From positions 2,573,501-2,637,500 of the forward strand of contig NZ_FNTA01000004.1 in assembly GCF_900105055.1 (NCBI RefSeq): 64,000 bases of DNA, read 5' to 3'. Both the position numbers and the translations under genes were made by a program. Numbering within the stretch: position 1 is the stretch's first letter; each line of letters begins with the position of its first letter. Of the stretch, positions 1-8,931 are shown piece after piece. The DNA is from Amycolatopsis lurida. GTDB taxonomy: Bacteria > Actinomycetota > Actinomycetes > Mycobacteriales > Pseudonocardiaceae. Below the pieces are notes generated by a model that searched no databases, was not told the DNA's origin, and saw only the letters and a list, made by a program, of their open reading frames with translations.

Positions 1-1344
1 GTCCACTGTGGACGATTCGGCGCGGACGAGCAGCCACGCCGGGATCAGCACGATCACGGTGAGTCCGGCGATCCACCAGTGAGCGTGCGCGATGGCCCCC
101 ACGGTCCCCGGAGCGGCGAGCACGGTGAGAATCGAGGTGCCGAAGGATCCGCCGATCCGTTGCAGCATGGCGAAGAGCGGCATCGCGTGGGAAATTCGCT
201 CTCGCGGCACCGAAACCAGTCCGGCGGCGAGCGCCGGGGTCGTGGTGAGTCCGATACCGCAGCCGCGGACGACCTGCACGGCCGAGAGCCACCAGTAACC
301 GTCGGATCCGGTGAGCAGCGCCAGCGGCACCGTCCCGGCGATCGTGACGATCAACCCGGCGAAGATCACCCGGGCCCCGCCGATCCGGTCGGTCAGCCTG
401 CCCGCGAGCGGAAGTGCCAGCACCGTGCCGAGTGCCAGGGGCGCGGTCAGGAACCCGGTGGCGACGAGGCTTTCGTGTCGGACATCGAGGTAGTACAGCG
501 GCAGGACGATCATCGCGCCGAACGACGCGATCCCCATCCCGAAGATCACGGCGGCGGCCGAGGAGAACGTCCGGTCGCGGAACAGCCGCAGCTCGAGCAA
601 CGGCGCGGGCGACCTCAGCGCGGTGATCGCGAAGACGACGAGCAGGATCGCGCCGGCGACCGCCGCGATCGGGGCGGCTTCGGCGAAGCCGTACACGAGC
701 AACGGCAGCCCGGTGACGGTGAGCGCCAAACCACGCCGGTCCAGCGGCCGGGTGTCGACGGGGACCTCCCTCGGCAACCGTTTCCGGCCCAGCAGCAGGC
801 AGAGCAGCGAGAGCGGCACGTTCACCAGGAAGAGCCACGGGACGCCGAACCGCTCGGTGAGCACGCTGCCGGCCAGGGTGCCGAGCACCGGCGCGAGGTA
901 GATCGGGATGCTCAGTACGGCCATCATCCGGCCCAGCCGCTTCGGCCCCACCGTCGTCGCGAACAGGATCTGTCCCGCCGGGACCAGGAGCCCGCCCGCG
1001 GCGCCTTGCAGGACGCGGAAAGCGATCAGCGCCTCGATCGACGTCGCCGTCGCGCAGAGCGCGGAAAGCACCGCGAACAGTCCCACGCACACCAGCCACA
1101 GCCGCGTCGTACCGAAGCGGCGGCACGCCCAGCCGCTCACCGACACCATCGCCGCGAGCGCGAGCAGATAGCCGGTGGTGATCCACTGGACGGTACCGAG
1201 CGGTGCACGGAATCCGGCCGCGATCGTGCCGAGGGCGACGGTGACGACGGTCGAGGTGAACATCGACAAGAACCCGCCGAGGGTCAGGATCGACGCCATC
1301 CCCCACAACGCGGGGGTTATGCGCTCCTCGGAACTCCCGATCAT
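1..1344 (-). CDS. DHA2-type MFS drug efflux transporter (C-terminus cut by window edge)
   Basis: The minus strand is open from an ATG at 1344 to base 1 (448 codons, no stop). The protein reads as a major facilitator of the drug:H+ antiporter-2 (EmrB/QacA) type. An N-terminal segment with SMFTSTVVTVALGTIAAGF is followed by TVQWITTGYLLALAAMVSVS, RILQ-like FRVLQGAAGGLLVPAGQ and many hydrophobic helices, with a central acidic/basic loop near residues 190-200. An AGGTAGG lies just before the ATG. It is divergent from a TetR gene across a palindrome covering its own leader, so it is very probably that repressor's target. The substrate cannot be read from sequence. The remaining C-terminus lies outside the window. 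Confidence 0.88.
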   Translation of the reverse strand, partial: MIGSSEERITPALWGMASILTLGGFLSMFTSTVVTVALGTIAAGFRAPLGTVQWITTGYLLALAAMVSVSGWACRRFGTTRLWLVCVGLFAVLSALCATATSIEALIAFRVLQGAAGGLLVPAGQILFATTVGPKRLGRMMAVLSIPIYLAPVLGTLAGSVLTERFGVPWLFLVNVPLSLLCLLLGRKRLPREVPVDTRPLDRRGLALTVTGLPLLVYGFAEAAPIAAVAGAILLVVFAITALRSPAPLLELRLFRDRTFSSAAAVIFGMGIASFGAMIVLPLYYLDVRHESLVATGFLTAPLALGTVLALPLAGRLTDRIGGARVIFAGLIVTIAGTVPLALLTGSDGYWWLSAVQVVRGCGIGLTTTPALAAGLVSVPRERISHAMPLFAMLQRIGGSFGTSILTVLAAPGTVGAIAHAHWWIAGLTVIVLIPAWLLVRAESSTVD

Positions 1345-1355
1345 CCTACCTGCCG

Positions 1356-1391
1356 ATCTTATCGATGTTAAGATCTTAACGGTGATAAGAT
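1356..1391. promoter_or_regulatory. Palindromic operator between the MFS and TetR genes
   Basis: A 36-bp imperfect palindrome with outer arms ATCTTATC / GATAAGAT and a perfect 14-bp core GTTAAGATCTTAAC (1367-1380). It lies 12 bp upstream of the exporter start and 45 bp upstream of the regulator start. The placement fits autoregulation by the adjacent TetR protein; binding itself is inferred. Confidence 0.75.
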
Positions 1392-1436
1392 ACTGCCGAG
1401 TTGTCAAGTCCGATACGGACCGGCGAAGGTGTGCGC

Positions 1437-2003
1437 ATGGTCGTGAGACGGGATGGCTACGTTCGAGCCGCGCTCGAACTCCTCGACGAGGTCGGGCTGG
1501 ACGGATTGAGCCTGCGCAAGCTCGGGGAAAAGCTCGGTGTGCGGGGTCCCGCGCTCTACACGCATTTCAAGAGCAAGCAGGCGTTGCTCGATCAGATGGC
1601 CGAGACCATGCTGGACGACCGGCTGGCTCCGCTGGACGAGCCCTCGGCGATGGACGATTGGGCCGAGTGGCTGGCGCGGCGTGCCCGCACTATCCGCCGC
1701 ACGCTGCTGTCCTACCGGGACGGCGCCCGGCTGCACGCGGGCTCGCGCCCGACCGGCCGGTCGGCGATGGCGCCGCTGATCAAACCGTTGCTGCGGGCCG
1801 GTTTCACCGAAAAGGACGCGACGCACGCGATCCTCGCCATCAGTCGGTACACGCTCGGCTGCGCGATCGACGAACAGCAGCACGTCGAGGGCGACCACGA
1901 CGAGGATCCGGCCGCCTCCTTCGAATACGGCCTCGCGCGCCTGATCGCCGGGCTCCGCGCCGATGTCGATGTCGCGAATCCGCCAGACCAGGATGTCGCG
2001 TGA
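1437..2003 (+). CDS. TetR-family transcriptional regulator
   Basis: 188 aa. N-terminal helix-turn-helix of the TetR class at about residues 10-55 (LSLRKLGEKLGVRGPALYTH, then FKSKQALLD), followed by a helical ligand/dimerisation domain resembling the TetR_C type. The ATG at 1437 (MVVRRDG) is preferred over an in-frame TTG at 1401, because the longer form would start near the operator and adds an unfolded extension. It is likely to repress the divergent MFS exporter and itself. The next gene starts 16 bp downstream and may be co-transcribed. The effector is unknown. Confidence 0.9.
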   Translation: MVVRRDGYVRAALELLDEVGLDGLSLRKLGEKLGVRGPALYTHFKSKQALLDQMAETMLDDRLAPLDEPSAMDDWAEWLARRARTIRRTLLSYRDGARLHAGSRPTGRSAMAPLIKPLLRAGFTEKDATHAILAISRYTLGCAIDEQQHVEGDHDEDPAASFEYGLARLIAGLRADVDVANPPDQDVA

Positions 2004-2019
2004 CTGCTGGACTGAGGTC

Positions 2020-2805
2020 ATGACGACCGACAACGCCCGGCTGTTCCGCTCCCTGCACGTCCCGTCCGACCCGCTGGTGCTCGCCAACGCATGGGACGTC
2101 GCGAGCGCCCGGCTCGTCGAGGACGCGGGCGCCGCGGCGATCGCCACCACCAGCGCCGGCGTGGCGTGGAGCCTCGGCGCCCCCGACGGCGACCGCCTCG
2201 GCCGTGCACTCGCGGTGGACCTGATCACCAGGATCGCCCGTGTGACAACGGTTCCGGTGACCGCGGACATCGAAGGCGGCTACGCGGACACACCCGGCGG
2301 CGTCGCCGAAACCGTCGCCGCGGTAGTCGCGGCGGGCGCGGTCGGCATCAACATCGAGGACGGCCCGCGAGCGCCCGAAGAGGTGGTCCCCCGGATCGCG
2401 GCGGCCCGCGCGGCGAGCGGCGAGGTGTTCGTCAACGCCCGGATCGACACCTTCCTGCGCGGGCTCGGCGGGGTGCCGGAAACGCTGGAGCGCGCCGCCG
2501 CCTACCTCGCCGCGGGCGCGGACGGGATCTTCGTCCCCGGCGCCACCGATCCCTCCGTGATCACCGCGCTGGTCGAGGGCATCGACGCGCCGGTGAACGT
2601 GATGGCCCACCCGGGCGCGCCGAGCGTCAAGGAACTGGCCGGACTCGGGGTCGCGCGGGTGAGCGTCGGCTCCGGCATCAGCCAGGCCGCGTACGCAGTC
2701 GTGCGGGAAAGCGCCCGGGAACTCTTCTCGGCGGGCACGTACTCGCGTCTCGAGGAGTCCGTGGACTACGGCACCCTCAACGACCTCCTCACCTCCCGCA
2801 ATTAG
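2020..2805 (+). CDS. Isocitrate lyase/PEP mutase family protein
   Basis: 261 aa TIM-barrel of the PEP mutase/isocitrate lyase superfamily. Visible landmarks are the N-terminal LANAWDVASARLVEDAG, the barrel strand VPVTADIEGGYADTPGGVAE (metal-binding Asp/Glu region), GINIEDGPRAPEEVV, FVNARIDTFLRG and DGIFVPGATDP. The single-domain proteins of this group cleave or form C-C or C-P bonds next to a carboxylate, and many are annotated only to family level. The ATG at 2020 has GAGG immediately upstream; an in-frame ATG at 1963 overlaps the TetR gene. It sits 16 bp after tetR and ends in a hairpin shared with the convergent response-regulator gene. Exact substrate unknown. Confidence 0.85.
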   Translation: MTTDNARLFRSLHVPSDPLVLANAWDVASARLVEDAGAAAIATTSAGVAWSLGAPDGDRLGRALAVDLITRIARVTTVPVTADIEGGYADTPGGVAETVAAVVAAGAVGINIEDGPRAPEEVVPRIAAARAASGEVFVNARIDTFLRGLGGVPETLERAAAYLAAGADGIFVPGATDPSVITALVEGIDAPVNVMAHPGAPSVKELAGLGVARVSVGSGISQAAYAVVRESARELFSAGTYSRLEESVDYGTLNDLLTSRN

Positions 2806-2820
2806 GTGACGAATTGCGGG
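2795..2820. terminator. Bidirectional hairpin between convergent genes; 22-bp palindromic repeat copy 1
   Basis: Arms CCCGCAATT (2795-2803) and AATTGCGGG (2812-2820) with loop AGGTGACG. The stem overlaps the stop codon of the PEP-mutase gene and ends 1 bp before the response-regulator stop. Its core (CGCAA, two bases, AGGTGAC, two bases, ATTGCG) recurs twice near 42.85 kb. Confidence 0.7.
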
Positions 2821-2821
2821 G

Positions 2822-3484
2822 TCAGGACCAGAGGTAGCGTCGCTCCGGCCGTCCCGTCCCGCCGTACTTGAGGGTCACCTCGGCCTTCCCGGTCGCCACG
2901 AAGTGCTCCAGGTACCGGCGCGCGCTCACCCGCGCGACGCCGGTCGCTTCGGCGCATTCGCTCGCGGACATCCCGCCGGGCGCGCCGCGCAGCGCGGTCT
3001 CCACCAACCGCGCGGTCTGGACCGTAAGTCCCTTGGGCAGCACGGGTTTCGCGCTCGGTCGCGCGCCGAAGACCTGGTCGACATCGGCCTGCCCGGCCTC
3101 CGCGAGCCGGTCCAGCCGCTGGTGCAGCGACGCGAAATGGGTGAGCTGATCCCGCAGGGACGCGTACTCGAACGGCTTGATCAGATAGTGCAGGACCCCG
3201 CCCCGCATCGCCTGCCGCACGGTTTCCACGTCGGTCGCGGCGGTGATGAGGATGACGTCGACGTCCTCGGTCGCGCGCAGTTCCCGCAGCACCGAAAGCC
3301 CGTCGAGATCGGGAAGATAGACGTCGAGCAGCACCAGATCCGGTTTCAGTTCCCGCGCGAGGCGGAGCGCGTCGGCCCCGGTGTGGGCGACCCCGACCAC
3401 GGCGAACCCCTCGGTGCGCGTGACGTATCCACTGTGGACCTTCGCGACCATGAAATCGTCGTCGACGACGAGGACCTTGATCAT
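2822..3484 (-). CDS. CitB/DcuR-type response regulator
   Basis: 220 aa. Receiver domain with VLVVDDDFMVAKVH at the start, phospho-acceptor Asp54 in LVLLDVYLPDLDGL and the conserved Lys in LIKPFEY. The C-terminal part (about residues 150-215) holds a helix-turn-helix (MSASECAEATGVARVSARRYLEHF) of the type found in citrate/C4-dicarboxylate regulators. It overlaps the kinase stop codon (ATGA), so the two are translationally coupled. The divergent tctCBA genes are the expected target. Confidence 0.9.
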   Translation of the reverse strand: MIKVLVVDDDFMVAKVHSGYVTRTEGFAVVGVAHTGADALRLARELKPDLVLLDVYLPDLDGLSVLRELRATEDVDVILITAATDVETVRQAMRGGVLHYLIKPFEYASLRDQLTHFASLHQRLDRLAEAGQADVDQVFGARPSAKPVLPKGLTVQTARLVETALRGAPGGMSASECAEATGVARVSARRYLEHFVATGKAEVTLKYGGTGRPERRYLWS

Positions 3485-5013
3485 CGCGGCAACCTCGCCG
3501 TGAACACCGCGCCGCCGGAGTTGTGCACCTCGACGGAACCACCCCGCCGCACGCACGCCTGCCGGATCAGCGCGAGGCCGAGCCCGCGCTGGCCGTGCGC
3601 CGCGGCCTTCGTGGTGAAGCCGTGCTCGAACACTTCTTCCGCGATCTCCGGGGCGACTCCCGGTCCGGAATCACGGACCACCACGCGCACTTCGTCCTCC
3701 TCCTGCCACACCCCGACCTCGATCCAGCCCCGCTCACCACCCAGCGCGTCCAGCGCGTTGTCGACGAGATTTCCCAGCACTGTCACCAAATCCGTGGAAA
3801 GGGCGTCCTCGACGCGGTCGAGTTCGCTGTCCGGGGCCATGCGCAGCCCGACCCCGCGTTCCGCGGCGAGCGACGCCTTCGCGATCAGCAGTGCCGCCAC
3901 CGCCGGATCACCGACCCGCGAGCCGACCTCGGCACGCCACTCCCCCTGCGCCGAACTGATCCGGCTGACGTAGCCGCGAACCTCCTCGTATTCCCCGAGT
4001 TCCAGCAATCCGGAGATGGTGTGCAGCCGGTTGCTGAACTCGTGCGCCTGCGCCCGCAACGTGTCGGTCGCGTGCCTGCTGGCGTCGAGTTCGTCCCGCA
4101 ACGTCATCAGATCGGTGCGGTCCCGCAGGGTGACCACGGCTCCCCGTACGTCGATCGGCATCCGGTTCAGCGTCAGCACCTTCCCTTGCCGCAACACGAT
4201 CTGGTCGGCGCCGGTCGCGCGGCCGGTGAGCAGGTCACGGATCCGCTCGTTGAGGTCGAGGTCCTCCACCGACCGGCCGACGGCGTCCTCCGGCAGCGCC
4301 AGCAGCTCGCGGGCCTGGTCGTTCGCCAGGGTGATGCGGTGCTGCGGGTCCAGGCCGACGACGCCCTCCTTGATGCCGTGCAGCAGCGCCTCCCGGTTCT
4401 CGACCAGCGCGGTGATCTCGTGCGGTTCCAGGCCGAGCGTCTGGTTCTTCACGCGCCGCGCGAGCAGCAGCGAACCGCTCACCCCGATCACCAGCGCGAC
4501 CCCCAGCACTCGCAGCGCGTTGTCCGGCGAGTCGAGCACACCGGCGAAGAACCCCGGCGACTTCGAACCCGCCGCGACCATGCGGATCACCTTGCCGCCC
4601 TTTTCGTCGAGCACCGGGACGTGCGCCATGATCGAACCGTCGAGTTCGCCGACCCAGGACCGTCCAGAGAGGACGGTACTGTCGCCGATGTCGAGCAGCG
4701 TGCGGAGCTGATCCGGATACGTCGACGCGAGCACATACCGGTCCGCGTCGGCGATGACGACGAAATCCACCCCGGAGAGGCTCCGCGCGGTCTCCGCGGG
4801 CGCGTTCAGCTCGAACGGGCCGTTGTCGAGGTCGCCCACGATGCCCTGCGCGGCGACACTCTCCGCGACCGAAAGCGCCCGGCGTCCCTCGGTCGTGCGG
4901 AAATTGCTCCCCGCCTGGACGACGGCCAGCACGCCTACCGCGCACAGTAGGCACGTGACGACTACCAGTTGCCACACGAGGAGCTGACGGGCCAGCGAAC
5001 CCCGAGCACCCAT
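3481..5013 (-). CDS. CitA/DcuS-type sensor histidine kinase
   Basis: 510 aa. TM helix 1 at about residues 10-33, an extracytoplasmic sensor region (about 35-165), TM helix 2 at about 168-186, a PAS-like segment (about 205-300), the phospho-acceptor His324 in AQAHEFSNRLHTISGLLELG, and a C-terminal HATPase with VVRDSGPGVAPEIAEEVFEHGFTT-like N/G boxes. This layout is that of sensors of citrate and C4-dicarboxylates. The ATG at 5013 is chosen because GGAGG lies 5 bp upstream; a GTG at 5019 overlaps that ribosome site. The kinase gene is transcribed away from tctC. Confidence 0.9.
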   Translation of the reverse strand: MGARGSLARQLLVWQLVVVTCLLCAVGVLAVVQAGSNFRTTEGRRALSVAESVAAQGIVGDLDNGPFELNAPAETARSLSGVDFVVIADADRYVLASTYPDQLRTLLDIGDSTVLSGRSWVGELDGSIMAHVPVLDEKGGKVIRMVAAGSKSPGFFAGVLDSPDNALRVLGVALVIGVSGSLLLARRVKNQTLGLEPHEITALVENREALLHGIKEGVVGLDPQHRITLANDQARELLALPEDAVGRSVEDLDLNERIRDLLTGRATGADQIVLRQGKVLTLNRMPIDVRGAVVTLRDRTDLMTLRDELDASRHATDTLRAQAHEFSNRLHTISGLLELGEYEEVRGYVSRISSAQGEWRAEVGSRVGDPAVAALLIAKASLAAERGVGLRMAPDSELDRVEDALSTDLVTVLGNLVDNALDALGGERGWIEVGVWQEEDEVRVVVRDSGPGVAPEIAEEVFEHGFTTKAAAHGQRGLGLALIRQACVRRGGSVEVHNSGGAVFTARLPR

Positions 5014-5127
5014 CGCCACCTCCGCGTGACCACAAAGAACAAAAGAAACCTTAGGCGTCTAAGCGAGACATCTCTGTTTACACGAGTGCAACATGTCCAA
5101 CCACGCGGCAGAGAGGCGGGGATCACA
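5014..5127. promoter_or_regulatory. Divergent promoter region between the sensor kinase and tctC
   Basis: 114 bp separate the kinase start from tctC. The AT-rich stretch contains the small palindrome CTTAG-GCGT-CTAAG (5050-5063) and a further ACAT...ATGT pair. The response regulator probably acts here; no consensus was matched. Confidence 0.45.
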
Positions 5128-6114
5128 GTGAAGCCCAGTAGCTGGTTAGCCATCGCGGCGGCGCTCGTCGCCGTTTTGCTGGTGCCACCGTTGCTCACCT
5201 CGGGCGGCGAGGCCGACGAGGGCTCGCAGATCCGGTCGTTGCGGGTGCTCGTGCCCAACGCGCCCGGCGGCGGTTACGACATCACGGCGCGGACCGCGAC
5301 CAAGGCGATGGAAGACGCCGACCTGCTCGGCAACGCGGAGGTCTTCAACCTCCCCGGCGCCGGTGGCACGGTCGGCCTCGGCCGCACGGTCGCCGAACGC
5401 GGCAACGGCAAACTCGTCATGTCGATGGGCCTGGGCGTCGTCGGCAGCGTGTTCACGAACAAGTCGCCGTCTTCGCTCCTCGACACCACACCGGTGGCGA
5501 AGCTGATCGAAGAGTCGGACATCGTCGTGGTCGGCAAGGACTCGCCGTACCAGAACATCGGCCAGCTGATCGAGGCCTGGAAGAAGGACCCCGGCGCGGT
5601 CCAGGTCGGCGGCGGTTCGTCGCCGGGCGGGCCGGACCACCTGGCGCCGATGCTGATGGCGAAGGCCGTCGGGCTCGCGCCCAAGGCGGTCAACTACGTC
5701 CAGTTCGACGGCGGCGGCGAGCTGCTCGCCTCGGTCCTCGGCGGCAAGGTCGCGTTCGGCGTCTCGGGGGTCGGCGAGTACCGCGACCAGATCGCGGCGG
5801 GCACGCTCCGGGTGCTGGCGGTGACCAGCGGGAGCCGGATCCCCGGAATCGACGCGCCGACGCTCGCGGAGTCCGGTGTGGACGTCAAGTTCACCAACTG
5901 GCGCGGCATCGTCGCGCCGCCCGGGATCACCGACGCCGACCGCGCGAAGCTGGTGAGCCTGTTCGAGCGGTTGCAGAAGACGCCGCAGTGGCAGGAAGCC
6001 TTACAGCGCAACGGATGGACCGGTGCGTTCGCGCCAGGCGAGCAGTTCGGTTCGTTTCTCGAAGAGGAGAACACACGAGTGGCAACGGTGCTGAAAGAGC
6101 TGGGTCTGGCATGA
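5128..6114 (+). CDS. tctC: Tripartite tricarboxylate transporter substrate-binding protein TctC
   Basis: 328 aa. An N-terminal membrane/signal segment (about residues 5-24, rich in Ala/Val/Leu, no lipobox Cys) leads into a Bug/TctC fold. The family signatures RVLVPNAPGGGYDITAR, GAGGTVGLGR, SPGGPDHLAPMLMAKA, ASVLGGKVAFGVSGVGEY and NWRGIVAPPGITDADRA are in order. It binds a tricarboxylate (citrate-like) or related organic acid outside the cell and delivers it to TctAB. GTG at 5128 follows AGGCGGGG; longer in-frame starts run into the kinase gene. Its stop overlaps the tctB start. Confidence 0.9.
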   Translation: MKPSSWLAIAAALVAVLLVPPLLTSGGEADEGSQIRSLRVLVPNAPGGGYDITARTATKAMEDADLLGNAEVFNLPGAGGTVGLGRTVAERGNGKLVMSMGLGVVGSVFTNKSPSSLLDTTPVAKLIEESDIVVVGKDSPYQNIGQLIEAWKKDPGAVQVGGGSSPGGPDHLAPMLMAKAVGLAPKAVNYVQFDGGGELLASVLGGKVAFGVSGVGEYRDQIAAGTLRVLAVTSGSRIPGIDAPTLAESGVDVKFTNWRGIVAPPGITDADRAKLVSLFERLQKTPQWQEALQRNGWTGAFAPGEQFGSFLEEENTRVATVLKELGLA

Positions 6115-6608
6115 CGACCACATGGCTGAAGGAGCGCTCCGAACTCGGGGTGAGCGTCGGGCTCGTGGTGCTCGGTGTCCTGGTGCTCACCGACGCGCTG
6201 AGCATTCCCACCGACTTCGCCCAGCGCGGCCCGGTGGGACCGAAGGCGGTGCCGATCCTGGTCGGCTCGCTGTTGCTGCTCGTCGCCGTCCTGCTGGCGC
6301 GCGACGTGCTGCGCGGCGGCAAAGGGGAGGCCGAGGGCGGTGAGGACATCGACCTCAGCGAGCCCGCCGACCTGCGCACGGTGCTGTTGCTGTGCGGTGC
6401 CTTCCTCGCCAACGCGGCGCTGATCGGCCTGGTCGGCTTCCCGATCTCGGGCGCGATCCTGTTCTGGGGTGCGGCGTACGCGCTCGGCAGCCGCAACCTG
6501 GTGCGTGACCCGCTGATCGCGGCGGGCATGTCCGTCGTGACCTTCCTGGTCTTCAACAACCTGCTCGGAGTCCCGCTCCCCGGTGGCCCGTTGATGGAGG
6601 TGTTCTGA
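6111..6608 (+). CDS. tctB: Tripartite tricarboxylate transporter small membrane subunit TctB
   Basis: 165 aa with four predicted helices (about residues 13-30, 45-65, 92-115 and 138-155), matching the usual TctB size and topology. The start ATG overlaps the tctC stop (ATGA) and its own stop overlaps the tctA start (TGATG), so tctCBA is one tightly coupled operon. TctB is the small membrane partner of TctA; there is no separate catalytic motif to see. Confidence 0.88.
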   Translation: MTTTWLKERSELGVSVGLVVLGVLVLTDALSIPTDFAQRGPVGPKAVPILVGSLLLLVAVLLARDVLRGGKGEAEGGEDIDLSEPADLRTVLLLCGAFLANAALIGLVGFPISGAILFWGAAYALGSRNLVRDPLIAAGMSVVTFLVFNNLLGVPLPGGPLMEVF

Positions 6609-8125
6609 TGTTCCAGCAACTCATCGACGGCTTCGGCACCGCGCTGACCCCGACCCATATCGCGATGGCGGCGATCGGCGTGCTGCTGGGCACCGCGATC
6701 GGTGTCCTGCCGGGGATCGGCCCGGCCATGGCGGTGGCACTGCTGCTCCCGGTGACCTACGGGCTGGAGCCCACCGGCGCGTTCATCATGTTCGCCGGCA
6801 TCTACTACGGCGGGATGTTCGGCGGTTCGACGACGTCGATCCTGCTGAACACGCCGGGTGAGAGCGCGGCGGTGGTCGCGGCCATCGACGGCAACCCGAT
6901 GGCCCGCAAGGGCCGCGGCGCGCAAGCGCTTGCGGCGGCCGCGATCGGGCATTTCGTCGGCGGCATCCTCGGCACGATCGCGCTGGTCGTGCTGGCCCCG
7001 GTGATCGCGAAGCACGCCGTCGACATCGGTGCGCCGGATCTGTTCGCGATCATGGTGCTGGCGTTCATCGCGGTCACCTCGGTGCTCGGCAGTTCCCGCA
7101 TCCGCGGTGTGGCATCGCTGCTGATCGGGCTCACCATCGGGCTGGTGGGCCTGGACGAGATGACCGGACAGCAGCGGCTGACCTTCGGTTCCCTGCATCT
7201 CGCCGACGGGATCGACGTCGTCATCGTGGCGGTCGCGCTGTTCGCGGTCGGCGAGTCGCTCTGGGTCGCCGCGCACCTGCGGCGCAACGCGTTCAAACCG
7301 ATCCCGGTCGGCAGGCCGTGGCTTTCGCGTGCCGATCTGAAGCGGACGTGGAAGCCGTGGCTACGCGGTCCGGTCATCGGGTTCCCGTTCGGCGCGGTGC
7401 CCGCCGGCGGCGCCGAGATCCCGACTTTCCTCTCTTACGTCACGGAGAAGCGGCTCTCGAAGCACAAGGACGAGTTCGGCAAGGGCGCCATCGAAGGCGT
7501 CGCGGGCCCGGAAGCGACGGCGTCGGCTTCCGCCGCCGGGACGCTGGTGTCCATGCTGACGCTCGGCCTGCCGACCACCGCGGTCGCCGCCGTGATGCTG
7601 GCGGCGTTCCAGCAGTACGGCATCCAGCCGGGACCGCTGCTGTTCGAGCGGGAGTCCTCACTGGTGTGGGGCCTGATCGCCTCGCTGTTCGTCGGGCTGA
7701 CGCTGCTGCTGGTGCTGAACCTGCCGCTGGCGCCGCTGTGGGCGAAGCTGCTGCGGATCCCGCGGCCGTACCTCTACGCGGGCATCCTGTTCTTCGCCAG
7801 TGTCGGCGCGTACGCGGTCAACGCGGACATCTTCGACCTGCTGGTGATGTTCGTGATCGGCCTGATCGGCTTCGCGATGCGCCGATACGGGTTGCCGGTG
7901 CTGCCGGCGATCATCGGCGTCATCCTCGGCCCGGCCGCCGAACAGCAGATGCGGCGCGCGCTGCAGCTCAGTGACGGAGAGTTGACCGGGCTGGTCAACA
8001 CCCCGTTCGCGATCGTGGTCTACGTGATCATCCTGGTGATCCTGTTCTTCCCGTTGCTCAAACGTTTCCTGCCTGCCCGTCCCACCGCCTCCGAGGCGGA
8101 GCCCAAGGACAAGGTGGACGTCTGA
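6608..8125 (+). CDS. tctA: Tripartite tricarboxylate transporter large permease TctA
   Basis: 505 aa, normal length for TctA, with about twelve hydrophobic segments. Family signatures: [20 protein letters not shown] near residue 35, [20 protein letters not shown] near 70, [20 protein letters not shown] in the second half. It forms the ion-coupled channel that takes substrate from TctC. Final gene of the operon, followed 13 bp later by a strong terminator. Confidence 0.93.
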   Translation: MFQQLIDGFGTALTPTHIAMAAIGVLLGTAIGVLPGIGPAMAVALLLPVTYGLEPTGAFIMFAGIYYGGMFGGSTTSILLNTPGESAAVVAAIDGNPMARKGRGAQALAAAAIGHFVGGILGTIALVVLAPVIAKHAVDIGAPDLFAIMVLAFIAVTSVLGSSRIRGVASLLIGLTIGLVGLDEMTGQQRLTFGSLHLADGIDVVIVAVALFAVGESLWVAAHLRRNAFKPIPVGRPWLSRADLKRTWKPWLRGPVIGFPFGAVPAGGAEIPTFLSYVTEKRLSKHKDEFGKGAIEGVAGPEATASASAAGTLVSMLTLGLPTTAVAAVMLAAFQQYGIQPGPLLFERESSLVWGLIASLFVGLTLLLVLNLPLAPLWAKLLRIPRPYLYAGILFFASVGAYAVNADIFDLLVMFVIGLIGFAMRRYGLPVLPAIIGVILGPAAEQQMRRALQLSDGELTGLVNTPFAIVVYVIILVILFFPLLKRFLPARPTASEAEPKDKVDV

Positions 8126-8138
8126 TCAGTGGGAAACC

Positions 8139-8169
8139 GGCCCGGCCTCGACTGCCCCGAGGCCGGGCC
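8139..8169 (+). terminator. Strong terminator of the tctCBA operon
   Basis: A 12-bp perfect GC stem (GGCCCGGCCTCG / CGAGGCCGGGCC) with a 7-base loop and a pyrimidine-rich tail. It begins 13 bp after the tctA stop. Confidence 0.85.
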
Positions 8170-8245
8170 TTCTCCCTCTCCGGAAGGAGGGAACTTGTCC
8201 GCGCGAGTGATCTTTCCGGCGCCCCGCGGCGACAGGATCGGTTTC

Positions 8246-8800
8246 ATGAAGATCCTTCACCGTCCACCGGCCGTCAGCGACACGGAGCGGCCGGTTCCCC
8301 GCTGGGCGACGCGCTTGGCTTACGCGCTGCCCTGGCTTTTGCTGCCTTCGTGCCTGTGGCGGCTGCCCTTCGCCGTGCATTTCGAGATGGGGCAGGTCCA
8401 CGATCGCGAGATGCCGGACTACTGGTTGAGCATCCCGTACGTTCTCACGCTCGGCGTGCTCTCCGAAGTCATCGCACTCCTGGCCATCGGGCTGGTCCGA
8501 GGCTGGGGCGAGGTGGCGCCCCGATGGATTCCGTTCCTCGGAGGTAAACCGATCCGGCCGATGGCGGCGGTCGTTCCCGCCGTGGCCGGAGGCTTGATCC
8601 TCACCGCGCTCTTCAGTTCGATCCCCCTCGGCGACGGGCGACGGCTCACCCTGTTCGGCGTCACCGAAAACGCGGCCTACGTCAACGAAGCCTGGGAAAC
8701 ACTGGCGACGATCTGCATCGCGCCGCTCGCGCTCTGGGGGCCGATCACCCTCGTTCTGGGACTCGCCTATCACCACCGCCGCAAGGTAACGAAAGCATAA
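8246..8800 (+). CDS. Small integral membrane protein of unknown function
   Basis: 184 aa with four likely helices: about residues 25-45, 65-90, 108-130 and 155-175. No domain is recognised. Polar loops carry EMGQVHDREMPDYW and the ending is basic. The ATG at 8246 (MKILHRPP) is chosen. A TTG at 8195, in frame and 4 bp after a perfect GGAGG, would add 17 residues and is a real alternative. The gene lies alone after the tct terminator. Confidence 0.65.
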   Translation: MKILHRPPAVSDTERPVPRWATRLAYALPWLLLPSCLWRLPFAVHFEMGQVHDREMPDYWLSIPYVLTLGVLSEVIALLAIGLVRGWGEVAPRWIPFLGGKPIRPMAAVVPAVAGGLILTALFSSIPLGDGRRLTLFGVTENAAYVNEAWETLATICIAPLALWGPITLVLGLAYHHRRKVTKA

Positions 8801-8931
8801 CGGCGAGGTCGCGTTTTGAACCGGTCACCCGTCGGGGCCGTTTCAGCCAACGCGGAGTCAGTGACGCCGGTGCTGCCGGCGCCGCATCCCCCGGGCTCCG
8901 CGCAACGACACCGAACGAGGTGAACAAGTTC

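Noticed and set aside
79..1371. 430-codon open frame on the plus strand at the left edge
   Set aside because: It is antisense to the MFS exporter. The translation is Arg/Glu/His/Gln-rich and unlike any protein, while the minus strand gives a clean MFS sequence.
8195..8800. TTG at 8195 as start of the small membrane protein
   Set aside because: It has a good GGAGG, but the spacing is short and the added residues are not typical. ATG 8246 is kept as primary and the alternative is stated in the feature.
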